From: an uncultured Oscillospiraceae bacterium
GTDB taxonomy: Bacteria > Bacillota > Clostridia > Oscillospirales > Ruminococcaceae
DNA length: 7,965 nt
Assembly: GCA_900547385.1 (NCBI GenBank)
Contig: URGQ01000056.1
Coordinates: 1-7,965 of the forward strand
Direction: 5' to 3'
The notes under the pieces were generated by a model. It was given only the letters and a program-made list of their open reading frames with translations, had not been told where the DNA came from and searched no databases. Shown one piece after another: positions 1-5,320 of the stretch (position 1 is its first letter; each line of letters opens with the position of its first letter). The translations under genes and the position numbers were made by a program.

Positions 1-12
1 AGCCAACCGAGC

Positions 13-72
13 CTCCGGCGCCCCTGCGGGGCGCCGGAGCGCCGGGCTAAAGCCCGGCGGCGGCTCCGCCGC
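13..72. repeat. Cluster of three abutting GC-rich hairpins
   Basis: Three perfect inverted repeats follow each other with no base between them: a 12-bp stem 13-24/28-39 with loop TGC, an 8-bp stem 40-47/52-59 with loop TAAA, and a 5-bp stem 60-64/68-72 with loop TCC. The arrangement matches the inner arms of the cloverleaf elements at 3178-3273 and 6460-6544. No long outer stem is visible, only a possible 4-bp match of 6-9 with 76-79, so this is either a degenerate member or a simpler relative. Function unknown. It lies upstream of the promoter at 225-253, so it is not expected in that transcript. It could be transcribed leftward from a possible promoter at 102-131. Confidence 0.75.
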
Positions 73-101
73 AACCGGTCCCCTGCACCTGTTACGCCGC
101 T

Positions 102-131
102 ATTATACACCATTTCCCCTGCCCACGCCAA
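102..131 (-). promoter_or_regulatory. Possible leftward sigma-A-type promoter
   Basis: Read on the minus strand, TTGGCG (126-131) and a perfect TATAAT (102-107) are separated by 18 bases. It would drive a gene to the left of the window, and its transcript would begin with the hairpin cluster at 13-72. No gene of this transcript is inside the window, so the assignment rests on the hexamers only. Confidence 0.35.
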
Positions 132-224
132 CCCCCGCCCCGCTTTTTCCTTGACAAAATGCCCAAACCAGGCCCCCGGTTTATGGCAGTTCTACAAAAA
201 GTGCGTCGGAAAAGCGGGCTTTCA

Positions 225-253
225 TTTACAAGCCCTTGTTCCGGTGCTACAAT
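225..253 (+). promoter_or_regulatory. Sigma-A-type promoter of the ABC ATPase gene
   Basis: TTTACA (225-230) and TACAAT (248-253) each match five of six consensus bases and are separated by exactly 17 bases. The -10 box is preceded by TGC, an extended -10 motif. The expected start of transcription is near position 260, giving a leader of roughly 210 bases before the ATPase start codon. The well-matched TTGACA at 151-156 has no -10 box at a suitable distance and was not chosen. Confidence 0.65.
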
Positions 254-259
254 AGGCTT

Positions 260-468
260 AGCTGCTGGAATCGTTTCCGACAGCAAAACCAATATTCCGA
301 TCCCGCCGGTCACTCCACACACTGGCCGCCGCGGACGAAACAAAGGAGGAATCCCCCGCCGGGCGCTCCCGGTGCGGCAGTGTGGAGACCTGCCGTAAAG
401 CACAGAGAATCCCGCTTTCTCTGCTGCGAGAAAGGTCGTGCGAAGGCAGACCGCTCAGAGCGATGATA
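260..468 (+). promoter_or_regulatory. Long structured 5' leader with a distant SD
   Basis: The inferred leader folds almost end to end. Hairpin 1 is 261-284. A long bulged stem pairs 313-320 with 380-387, extends inward with bulges, and encloses a perfect 5-bp hairpin 359-363/368-372. Further hairpins are 415-421/428-434 (7 bp), 434-441/446-452 (7 bp, one bulged G) and 452-455/459-462, the last ending directly before ATG 463. The only strong Shine-Dalgarno sequence, AAAGGAGGA (342-350), lies inside the long stem more than 110 bases before the gene start. Nothing comparable stands next to the ATGs at 463 or 469. No known riboswitch class was recognised. Structured leaders of sugar-ATPase genes have been proposed elsewhere (the actinobacterial msiK motif), but I see no basis for equating them. 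Confidence 0.4.
266..279. promoter_or_regulatory. Possible cre (catabolite repression) site
   Basis: TGGAATCGTTTCCG fits the CcpA operator core TGNAANCGNWNNC and departs from the usual TGWAANCGNTNWCA only in the third and last positions. It would lie about 6-20 bases downstream of the expected transcription start, where bound CcpA or another LacI-family repressor can block elongation. Regulation of a sugar-uptake ATPase by carbon catabolite control would make sense. The same bases form the tip of a hairpin (GCTG 261-264 with CAGC 281-284; GGAA with TTCC), so the symmetry may serve RNA instead of DNA binding. Confidence 0.35.
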
Positions 469-1662
469 ATGGCTGATGTCGTACTGAAAAACATCAAAAA
501 GGTGTACCCCAACATCGAACCCAAAAAGAAGAAAAAAGGCGAGCCCGAAAAGGAAAAGAAGAACAACCTGCTGGTGACCGAAGAGGGCGTACTGGCGGTG
601 CATGACTTCAACCTGGAGATCAAGGACAATGAGTTCATTGTGCTGGTCGGCCCTTCCGGCTGCGGTAAATCCACCACCCTGCGCATGATCGCCGGGCTGG
701 AGGAGATCTCCGGCGGCGAGCTGTATATTGACGGCAAGCTGATGAACGACATTCCTCCCAAGGACAGGGATATCGCGATGGTTTTCCAGAACTACGCCCT
801 GTACCCCCATATGACTGTTTACGAGAACATGGCCTTCGGCCTGAAGCTGCGCCATGTAGACCCTCAGGAGATCGACCGCAAGGTAAAGGAAGCCGCCGAG
901 ATCCTGGATATCACCCAGTACCTGGACCGCAAGCCCAAGGCGCTTTCCGGCGGCCAGCGGCAGCGCGTGGCCATCGGCCGTGCCATTGTGCGCAGCCCCA
1001 AGGTATTCCTGATGGATGAGCCGCTTTCCAACCTGGATGCCAAGCTGCGCAACCAGATGCGTGCCGAGATCATCAAGCTGCGGCAGCGCATCGATACCAC
1101 CTTCATCTATGTTACCCATGACCAGACCGAGGCCATGACGCTGGGCGACCGCATCGTCATCATGCGGGATGGCGAGATCCAGCAGGTGGGCACCCCGCAG
1201 GAAGTCTTCGATCACCCCGCCAATCTGTTTGTGGCAGGCTTCATCGGTATGCCTCGCATGAATACCTTTGACGCCCAGCTGCAGCGCGATCCCGATGGCA
1301 AGTATGCCGTTCAGCTGGCCAATGCCCATGTGGTGCTCAGCGATGAAAAGCAGGCCCGCCTGGCCCAGAAGAATGTCCAGCCCGGTCCCATCGTGCTGGG
1401 CGTCCGCCCGGAGCACATTATGCTGGCGGGCGAGGGCGAGCAGATGATCCACGGCACGGTGGATGTCAGCGAGATGATGGGCAGCGCCGTGCACCTGCAC
1501 CTGCAGGCCTGCGGCCGGGATACCATCATCATCGTGCAGACCATGAGCATGCAGGGCGCCACCAATTCGAGCTTTGGCATCGGCCAGCCCATCGCCTTCA
1601 CCTTTGGCGGCAATGTAGTGCATGTATTTGATCCTGAAACCGGGAAGAATCTTGAATTCTGA
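469..1662 (+). CDS. ugpC: ABC transporter ATP-binding protein, MsmX/UgpC/MalK type
   Basis: Cytoplasmic ATPase of 397 residues that powers ABC importers of sugars; in Gram-positive bacteria one such protein often serves several permeases. Visible motifs: Walker A GPSGCGKST (61-69), Q-loop Q107, signature LSGGQ (159-163), Walker B VFLMDEP (179-185, catalytic E184), D-loop SNLD (187-190) and switch H218. Residues after about 240 form the MalK-like regulatory OB-fold domain, including GVRPEH. An odd feature is a lysine/glutamate-rich insertion at about residues 16-40, between the first strand and the ABC core. No permease or binding-protein genes are adjacent, consistent with an orphan shared ATPase. 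ATG 469 was chosen because homology begins with MADVVLKN; ATG 463 and GTG 382 are in frame but add non-homologous residues. msmX or msmK would be equally fair symbols. Confidence 0.93.
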   Translation: MADVVLKNIKKVYPNIEPKKKKKGEPEKEKKNNLLVTEEGVLAVHDFNLEIKDNEFIVLVGPSGCGKSTTLRMIAGLEEISGGELYIDGKLMNDIPPKDRDIAMVFQNYALYPHMTVYENMAFGLKLRHVDPQEIDRKVKEAAEILDITQYLDRKPKALSGGQRQRVAIGRAIVRSPKVFLMDEPLSNLDAKLRNQMRAEIIKLRQRIDTTFIYVTHDQTEAMTLGDRIVIMRDGEIQQVGTPQEVFDHPANLFVAGFIGMPRMNTFDAQLQRDPDGKYAVQLANAHVVLSDEKQARLAQKNVQPGPIVLGVRPEHIMLAGEGEQMIHGTVDVSEMMGSAVHLHLQACGRDTIIIVQTMSMQGATNSSFGIGQPIAFTFGGNVVHVFDPETGKNLEF

Positions 1663-1682
1663 TGGCTGCAAACCCATAGAAA

Positions 1683-1713
1683 AGGCCCCTGCCGTATGGC
1701 AGGGGCTTCGTTT
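1683..1713. terminator. Bidirectional rho-independent terminator
   Basis: A perfect 9-bp GC-rich stem pairs GCCCCTGCC (1685-1693) with 1698-1706 around the loop GTAT. It lies 22 bases past the ATPase stop codon. On the plus strand it is followed by a short T-rich stretch (TTCGTTT). On the minus strand it is followed by CTTTTC, directly behind the stop codon of the MATE gene. It therefore probably ends both convergent transcripts. Confidence 0.8.
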
Positions 1714-3082
1714 AGTGCTTAACCGGTTCGCCGCTGCGGTGGCCCGGGGCTGTCAGCCAGTCGGCTTTGTAGTAATAAATAAGCAGGAAGATGCTGCTGA
1801 GCGCCCAGGTAATGGGGTAAACCCAGTTCACCACGGCAATGCTTTGGTAGATGGGGGTGGCAACCGTAATAATGGCAACACGCACCACGCACCAGAATGA
1901 CAGCATCGAAATCATGGGAATGACCGCACGGCCTGCGCCGCGCATGACCGCTGCCAGACAGTGCGAAAGCGCCAGCAGACAGAAGAACAGCGAGCAGGTG
2001 CGCATCTTCTGCACGCCAAAGGCGATGGCCACCGGCTCCTGGGTAAAGGCCTTGATGAGAATGGGGGCCAGCCAGTACAGCAGCGCGCCAACCGCCTCCG
2101 CGATGATGACCGAGCACAGAATGCCGAACTGCGCGCCCTGCCGGGTGCGCCTCAGCTCGCCCGCGCCCAGGTTCTGCCCGACGAAGGTGGTAATGGCCGA
2201 GGTAAAGCTGGTAATGGGCAGGAAGGCGAAGCCCTCCACCTTGGCATAGGCGCCGCAGCCGCTCATGGCCATCTCGCCAAAGGAATTGATATTGGACTGC
2301 ACCACTACATTGGCCAGCGCGATGACGGAATTCTGCAAACCGCTGGGCAGACCATAGGAGAGGATCATACGGGTCATTTCCGGGTCAAAGCGGACCTCCC
2401 GCCACTTCACCTGGCATTCGCCGGAAACGGGGCTCATCAGCCGGCCCATGCACAGGAACACACTGACGAACTGCGAAATGATGGTGGCCAGCGCCGCGCC
2501 GTCCACATCCATCTTAAAGACGGCGATAAGCAGAATATCCAGCACCACATTGGTGATGGAGGAGATGATAAGATAATAAAGCGGATGGCGGCTGTCGCCC
2601 ACCGCCTGCATCACGCCGCGGCACTGGTTGTACATCACCAGACCGATGCTGCCCGCGAAGTAGGTGCGGATATAGGCGACTGACTGCGGCATGACATCCT
2701 CCGGGGTGCCCATCCACTGCAAAATCTGCGGGGTGAACAGCATCCCAACCACGGTAAGGAACACCCCCGCCGCCATGCCAAAAGCGATATTGGTGTGGAT
2801 GGCGGCACGCATCTTTTCCACCTCACGGGAACCGAAAAAGCGGGAGACCACCACGCCCGCGCCCATCGAAATACCGCCGAAGAACCCCACCAGCAAAAAG
2901 ATGAGGGTGCCGGTGCCGGTCACCGCTGCCAGCGCGCTGTTGCCCAGCAGGTTGCCGACGATGAGGGCATCGGCGGTATTATAGAGCTGCTGGAACAAAA
3001 AGCCCAAAAACATGGGCACCGCAAAGGAGATCAGCTGCTTGGCGATCGGTCCTTCTGTCATTCGGATTTCGGCTTTGGCCAC
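1712..3082 (-). CDS. MATE family efflux transporter
   Basis: Integral membrane protein of 456 residues, the usual MATE length, with hydrophobic segments spread over the whole chain as expected for twelve helices in two homologous halves. Characteristic stretches are LYNTADALIVG (33-43, first half) and VGQNLGAGE (301-309, start of the second half). MATE proteins export drugs, cationic compounds or metabolites using a sodium or proton gradient; the substrate here cannot be told. It resembles the DinF/MepA-like group common in Clostridia. The start is GTG at 3082, preceded by AGAAGGGAG about 11 bases upstream. ATG at 3061 (residue 8) is an alternative with no clear ribosome binding site. The gene is single, ends against the shared terminator at 1683-1713, and has its own promoter at 3140-3168. 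Confidence 0.92.
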   Translation of the reverse strand: MAKAEIRMTEGPIAKQLISFAVPMFLGFLFQQLYNTADALIVGNLLGNSALAAVTGTGTLIFLLVGFFGGISMGAGVVVSRFFGSREVEKMRAAIHTNIAFGMAAGVFLTVVGMLFTPQILQWMGTPEDVMPQSVAYIRTYFAGSIGLVMYNQCRGVMQAVGDSRHPLYYLIISSITNVVLDILLIAVFKMDVDGAALATIISQFVSVFLCMGRLMSPVSGECQVKWREVRFDPEMTRMILSYGLPSGLQNSVIALANVVVQSNINSFGEMAMSGCGAYAKVEGFAFLPITSFTSAITTFVGQNLGAGELRRTRQGAQFGILCSVIIAEAVGALLYWLAPILIKAFTQEPVAIAFGVQKMRTCSLFFCLLALSHCLAAVMRGAGRAVIPMISMLSFWCVVRVAIITVATPIYQSIAVVNWVYPITWALSSIFLLIYYYKADWLTAPGHRSGEPVKH

Positions 3083-3139
3083 GGTGCGGGTTCTCCCTTC
3101 TGTTTAGACAAAATCCCCTTTTTGGGGTAAACTCATTGT

Positions 3140-3168
3140 AGTATAGCAGATTTTAAGGAGCGGCGCAA
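3140..3168 (-). promoter_or_regulatory. Probable promoter of the MATE gene
   Basis: On the minus strand TTGCGC (3163-3168) and TATACT (3140-3145) are 17 bases apart, and the -10 box is preceded by TGC (extended -10). Transcription would start near 3133. The leader then contains a nested inverted repeat: GTTTA 3102-3106 with TAAAC 3128-3132, enclosing CCCC 3115-3118 with GGGG 3124-3127. This could be an operator or a small hairpin. Confidence 0.5.
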
Positions 3169-3177
3169 GGGGACGGG

Positions 3178-3273
3178 GCGGGCGGCAGCCCCGCCGACCG
3201 CAGGTCGGCGTGAGGGCGCGCCCCCCGCAGGGGGCGCGCCCTCAGGCGGCGGAGCCGCCGGGCTGCCGCCCGC
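3178..3273. repeat. Perfect four-way cloverleaf palindrome, element A
   Basis: An outer 14-bp stem pairs GCGGGCGGCAGCCC (3178-3191) with 3260-3273. It encloses three perfect hairpins that abut each other and the outer stem with no unpaired base: 8 bp 3192-3199/3203-3210 (loop GCA), 15 bp 3211-3225/3230-3244 (loop CGCA) and 6 bp 3245-3250/3254-3259 (loop GGA). Only loop bases stay unpaired. It lies between the presumed -35 boxes of two divergent genes, so it is probably in neither transcript. No reading frame or T-tract accompanies it. The fold is seen directly; the function is unknown. Confidence 0.92.
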
Positions 3274-3287
3274 ACTGCCCCCGGCCG

Positions 3288-3316
3288 CATAACCGGACGA
3301 TCCGCAGCATATAGAT
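3288..3316 (+). promoter_or_regulatory. Possible sigma-E-like promoter of spoIIID
   Basis: CATAAC (3288-3293) and CATATAGAT (3308-3316), about 14 bases apart, loosely resemble the sporulation sigma-E boxes (CATATT and CATACAAT). In Bacillus subtilis spoIIID is transcribed by sigma-E. The match is partial and no better sigma-A promoter is visible in 3274-3362. Confidence 0.3.
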
Positions 3317-3362
3317 GCACCAAGAACCCGCGTGAAACTAACTGGGGGGAGGTCATCTCATC

Positions 3363-3629
3363 GTGAAGGGGTTGCCGGAGGATCGGGCCGTGCAGTTTGC
3401 CCGGTATATTATAGAAACAGGCGCCACCGTGCGGGAGACCGCAAAGGAGTTCCACATCTCCAAATCCACGGTGCATAAGGATATCCAGGAGCGGCTGCCG
3501 CTTCTGAACTACCCGCTGTACCGGGAGGTACGGGTGGTGCTGGACCGCAACAAGGAGGAGCGCCATCTGCGCGGCGGCGAAGCCACCCGCCGCAAATATG
3601 CCGCCCGCCGGGCGCGCGATAAAAAGTAA
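3363..3629 (+). CDS. spoIIID: Sporulation transcriptional regulator SpoIIID
   Basis: Small DNA-binding protein of 88 residues, the usual family size. In endospore formers it activates and represses mother-cell genes after sigma-E and before sigma-K. The helix-turn-helix is at about 22-42 (TVRETAKEF then SKSTVHKD). The family hallmark HLRGGEAT is at 68-75, followed by a basic tail (RRKYAARRARDKK) that takes part in DNA binding in the Bacillus protein. The start is GTG at 3363, with GGGGGGAGGT (3344-3353) nine bases upstream; no in-frame ATG exists nearby. The gene is monocistronic and followed by a terminator. Its presence suggests a sporulating ancestry, but some gut Clostridia keep it without forming visible spores. 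Confidence 0.93.
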   Translation: MKGLPEDRAVQFARYIIETGATVRETAKEFHISKSTVHKDIQERLPLLNYPLYREVRVVLDRNKEERHLRGGEATRRKYAARRARDKK

Positions 3630-3631
3630 AG

Positions 3632-3673
3632 TCCGCCGTCTGCCCGGGTAGGGAAGACGGCGGAATCCTTTTT
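3632..3673. terminator. Terminator of spoIIID, probably bidirectional
   Basis: A perfect 10-bp stem pairs TCCGCCGTCT (3632-3641) with AGACGGCGGA (3655-3664) around a 13-base loop. The plus strand continues with ATCC and five T. It starts three bases after the spoIIID stop codon. On the minus strand it follows the second chromate transporter gene and is trailed by the T-rich CTTTACTTTTTA, so it may also end that operon. Confidence 0.8.
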
Positions 3674-3679
3674 GCGGTT

Positions 3680-4255
3680 TTACACCCCCGCAAAGTGAAA
3701 CACAATGCCCACCACAGCGGAAAAGCCCAGGAACACAATGGGGTGCCACTTTTTGGTCTGCTTCAGGTTGGTCACGATGGCCAAAAACACCGCCAGCGCC
3801 ACCGCCGGCCAGCGGATGCTCTGCCACAGGGTACCAAAGCTCCAGCCATCGGCCAGCAGTGCCACAATGACTACCGAGAGCGCTGCCGAGGCAATCAGCC
3901 CGGAGGAAGCCGGCCGCAGCCCGTAAAAGGCGCTTTCTACATAGCGGTTGTCGCGGAACTTCTGCAGGAAGATGGAAACAATGACAATGATGATAATGGA
4001 GGGTGCCACAAAACCCAGCGTGGTAGAAATGGAGCCAAGAACCCCGCTCATCTCATAGCCCACATAGGTGGCCATGTTTACCCCGATAGGCCCTGGGGTG
4101 GATTCCGAAATAGCGATCATATCCGCCAGCTGGGTGTAGGTGAACCACCCGGTGCGGTCGCTCAGGTCATACAGGAACGGGATGGTGGCCATGCCGCCGC
4201 CCACGGCGAACAGCCCTATTTTAAAAAACTCCCAGAATAAACGCAGCAGCATCAT
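3680..4255 (-). CDS. Chromate transporter family protein, second subunit
   Basis: Membrane protein of 191 residues, a single Chromate_transp (CHR) domain of the short-chain type. The domain begins with FFKIGLFAVGGG (10-21). ESTPGPIGVN (51-60) and GYEMSGVLG (66-74) are family hallmarks, followed by hydrophobic segments to the C-terminus. Long CHR proteins contain two such domains; short ones occur as gene pairs, and in Bacillus subtilis (YwrB/YwrA) both partners are needed for chromate export. The start codon overlaps the stop of the upstream partner by four bases (ATGA), implying translational coupling and a fixed stoichiometry. Chromate resistance is the known role of the family; the natural substrate here could be another oxyanion. 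Confidence 0.9.
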   Translation of the reverse strand: MMLLRLFWEFFKIGLFAVGGGMATIPFLYDLSDRTGWFTYTQLADMIAISESTPGPIGVNMATYVGYEMSGVLGSISTTLGFVAPSIIIIVIVSIFLQKFRDNRYVESAFYGLRPASSGLIASAALSVVIVALLADGWSFGTLWQSIRWPAVALAVFLAIVTNLKQTKKWHPIVFLGFSAVVGIVFHFAGV

Positions 4256-4794
4256 TTGGCCTTCACCTCCCAGGTCTTCAGCAGGATGCCGGCCACACCG
4301 GCCGCTACAATATAGATCATGGGACTGACCGGGGTGAATACCGCCCCGCCGAATACCGCCAGGAAGATGAGTACCGCTTTCCAGTCCACTATGGCGGCCC
4401 TCGCCAGCTTAATGACGGAATTGATCATCAGTACCGCCACCCCCACACGGATCCCGGCAAAGGCGTTTTTGACGGCAGGCAGCTCAGAAACATTGCCCAG
4501 TACCGCCGCGATGGCGATGATGATGACCAGGGAAGGGAACACCAGCCCCAGCGTGGCGATCACGCCGCCCAGCACCCCGGCGATCTTATAGCCGATGAAG
4601 GTGGAAACATTGACGGCGATGGCGCCGGGGGTACACTGAGCCAGCGCGTAATAGTCCATCATTTCCTGCTCGGTGGCCCAGCCGTGGCGTTCCACCAGCT
4701 CGCTCTGCATCATAGGCAGCATGGCATACCCGCCGCCTATGGTAAATAGCCCGATCCGGGCAAAGGTAATAAACAGCTGCCAGTATTTTTTCAT
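4252..4794 (-). CDS. Chromate transporter family protein, first subunit
   Basis: Membrane protein of 180 residues with one CHR domain, paired with the downstream gene. Hallmarks are FARIGLFTIGGGYAMLP (11-27), CTPGAIAVN (54-62) and GYKIAGVLGG (68-77); the rest is hydrophobic with a short basic end. ATG 4794 was chosen because AAGGAGGAA (4801-4809) stands six bases upstream and the protein begins at the expected point of the family. The frame stays open upstream to 4935, but those 47 residues look like translated non-coding DNA. It heads a two-gene operon transcribed leftward. The two subunits differ clearly in sequence, as expected for antiparallel halves of one transporter. Confidence 0.9.
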   Translation of the reverse strand: MKKYWQLFITFARIGLFTIGGGYAMLPMMQSELVERHGWATEQEMMDYYALAQCTPGAIAVNVSTFIGYKIAGVLGGVIATLGLVFPSLVIIIAIAAVLGNVSELPAVKNAFAGIRVGVAVLMINSVIKLARAAIVDWKAVLIFLAVFGGAVFTPVSPMIYIVAAGVAGILLKTWEVKAK

Positions 4795-5013
4795 GGGCAG
4801 TTCCTCCTTGCTTGTGGGATATATTAAGAATGGATTTGCGAGATTTTCGGTCAACCCTTTTATAAAATCCAAAGGCGGAGCCTTGGCCGCCCGCCGCAAT
4901 AGGGGAAACACTTTTTCCTCTAACATCAAAAGCATCGATAGGTGGTTTTGATGAAAGATGCCCGCGCTATCTTGCGCTTTCGTTTTCCAAAGGGCGCCCC
5001 GAAAGGGGTCGAA

Positions 5014-5046
5014 TTTGCGAAATGATCCGGCGGATCGTTTTGCAAA
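5014..5046 (+). repeat. 15-bp hairpin that pairs fully only as plus-strand RNA
   Basis: TTTGCGAAATGATCC (5014-5028) pairs with 5032-5046 around the three-base loop GGC. Thirteen pairs are Watson-Crick. The other two (5019 with 5041, 5023 with 5037) are G-U when read as plus-strand RNA but A-C mismatches on the minus strand. This asymmetry weakly favours a plus-strand transcript. Confidence 0.6.
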
Positions 5047-5080
5047 AGGGGGGGGAAACCCCGCAAGAGAGGGTTCCCCC
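5044..5080 (-). terminator. Possible attenuator hairpin before the chromate operon
   Basis: On the minus strand GGGGGAACCC (5080-5071) pairs with 5061-5051 with one bulged base. The stem is followed by CCC and four T (5050-5044). The short T-run and the bulge make it a poor terminator, but it lies in the inferred leader of the chromate-transporter operon and could attenuate transcription. Confidence 0.25.
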
Positions 5081-5100
5081 TTACTTGCGATTTGTTCTAT

Positions 5101-5129
5101 CTATTTTCCTCCGAGCGGGAGAAAAATAG
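5101..5129 (-). repeat. 12-bp hairpin that pairs fully only as minus-strand RNA
   Basis: CTATTTT (5101-5107) plus CTCC (5109-5112) pair with GGAG (5118-5121) plus AAAATAG (5123-5129) around a five-base loop. The single non-Watson-Crick position (5108 with 5122) is C-A on the plus strand but a G-U pair in minus-strand RNA. This fits a leader of the leftward operon and is the opposite strand bias from the hairpin at 5014-5046. Confidence 0.5.
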
Positions 5130-5212
5130 AAACTAATGGTTTAGTTGGCTGCCGCCTGACGGCATCGCAAAGCCTTGACTAAAGCATGGATGCCCGCCCC
5201 AAAGACTTCATT

Positions 5213-5241
5213 ATTGTATCACCGCCTGGGACGGTATGCAA
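5213..5241 (-). promoter_or_regulatory. Possible promoter of the chromate-transporter operon
   Basis: On the minus strand TTGCAT (5236-5241) and TACAAT (5213-5218) are 17 bases apart, with TGA before the -10 box (extended -10). It would give a leader of about 410 bases before the first transporter gene. The -35 box is weak, and a promoter closer to the gene cannot be excluded. Confidence 0.35.
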
Positions 5242-5281
5242 CGGGCAAAACAGATTCCTGTACGCTTCCTTGGCATTATAG

Positions 5282-5315
5282 AAAAGCCCCCACCGCCGCA
5301 GCGGGGGGGCTTTTT
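5282..5315. terminator. Terminator of the deacetylase gene
   Basis: A perfect 10-bp stem pairs AAAAGCCCCC (5282-5291) with 5305-5314, with a further CGC/GCG pairing inside. It lies six bases past the stop codon of the deacetylase gene on the minus strand, where the 3' arm ends in TTTTC. On the plus strand it ends in five T and could also stop rightward transcription from the gene-free region. Confidence 0.85.
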
Positions 5316-5320
5316 GCGTA

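Larger units (their letters stand above)
4795..5281. other. Gene-free region with several hairpins
   Basis: About 490 bases between the chromate-transporter operon and the terminator of the deacetylase gene. No reading frame has a credible ribosome binding site or protein-like composition; a 74-residue frame on the plus strand (4958-5182) lacks both. Inverted repeats follow one another: 4869-4886 (loop GGA, one bulged A), CATCAAAA 4924-4931 with 4946-4953, CCCC-GAAA-GGGG 4997-5008 (a GNRA-type tetraloop in RNA), 5014-5046, 5051-5080 and 5101-5129. It may be a long regulatory leader of the operon, a small RNA locus, or the remnant of an intergenic repeat. It could not be matched to a known riboswitch, 6S, tmRNA, RNase P or SRP RNA by eye. 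Confidence 0.5.

Noticed and set aside
382..468. 29-residue N-terminal extension of the ABC ATPase from GTG 382
   Set aside because: The extra residues are not like any part of the family and overlap the structured leader; MADVVLKN at 469 fits homologous starts. The poor ribosome binding site keeps this slightly open.
260..468. T-box or known metabolite riboswitch in the ATPase leader
   Set aside because: No T-box sequence and no recognisable riboswitch core could be found by eye; an Rfam scan would settle it.
310..1677. 455-residue open frame on the minus strand opposite the ABC ATPase
   Set aside because: It is antisense to a gene with complete ABC motifs; its composition (many H, G, A, Q) is that of a GC-rich shadow frame, and it has no family resemblance.
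3178..3273. tRNA or tRNA-like gene suggested by the cloverleaf shape
   Set aside because: Arms have no linkers, loops have only three or four bases, there is no seven-base anticodon or T loop, and the conserved tRNA bases are absent.
3178..3273. Rho-independent terminator
   Set aside because: No T-tract on either side, and no gene ends here; both neighbours are transcribed away from it.
4821..4854. TTGACC and TAATAT on the minus strand as promoter of the chromate operon
   Set aside because: The boxes are 22 bases apart, too far for a sigma-A promoter.
4795..4935. 47-residue N-terminal extension of the first chromate-transporter subunit
   Set aside because: A consensus ribosome binding site stands directly before ATG 4794, and the chromate domain begins there; the extension translates a hairpin-bearing leader.
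4958..5182. 74-residue plus-strand frame in the gene-free region
   Set aside because: No ribosome binding site before its ATG, composition unlike a protein, and it is crossed by several inverted repeats that explain the sequence better.
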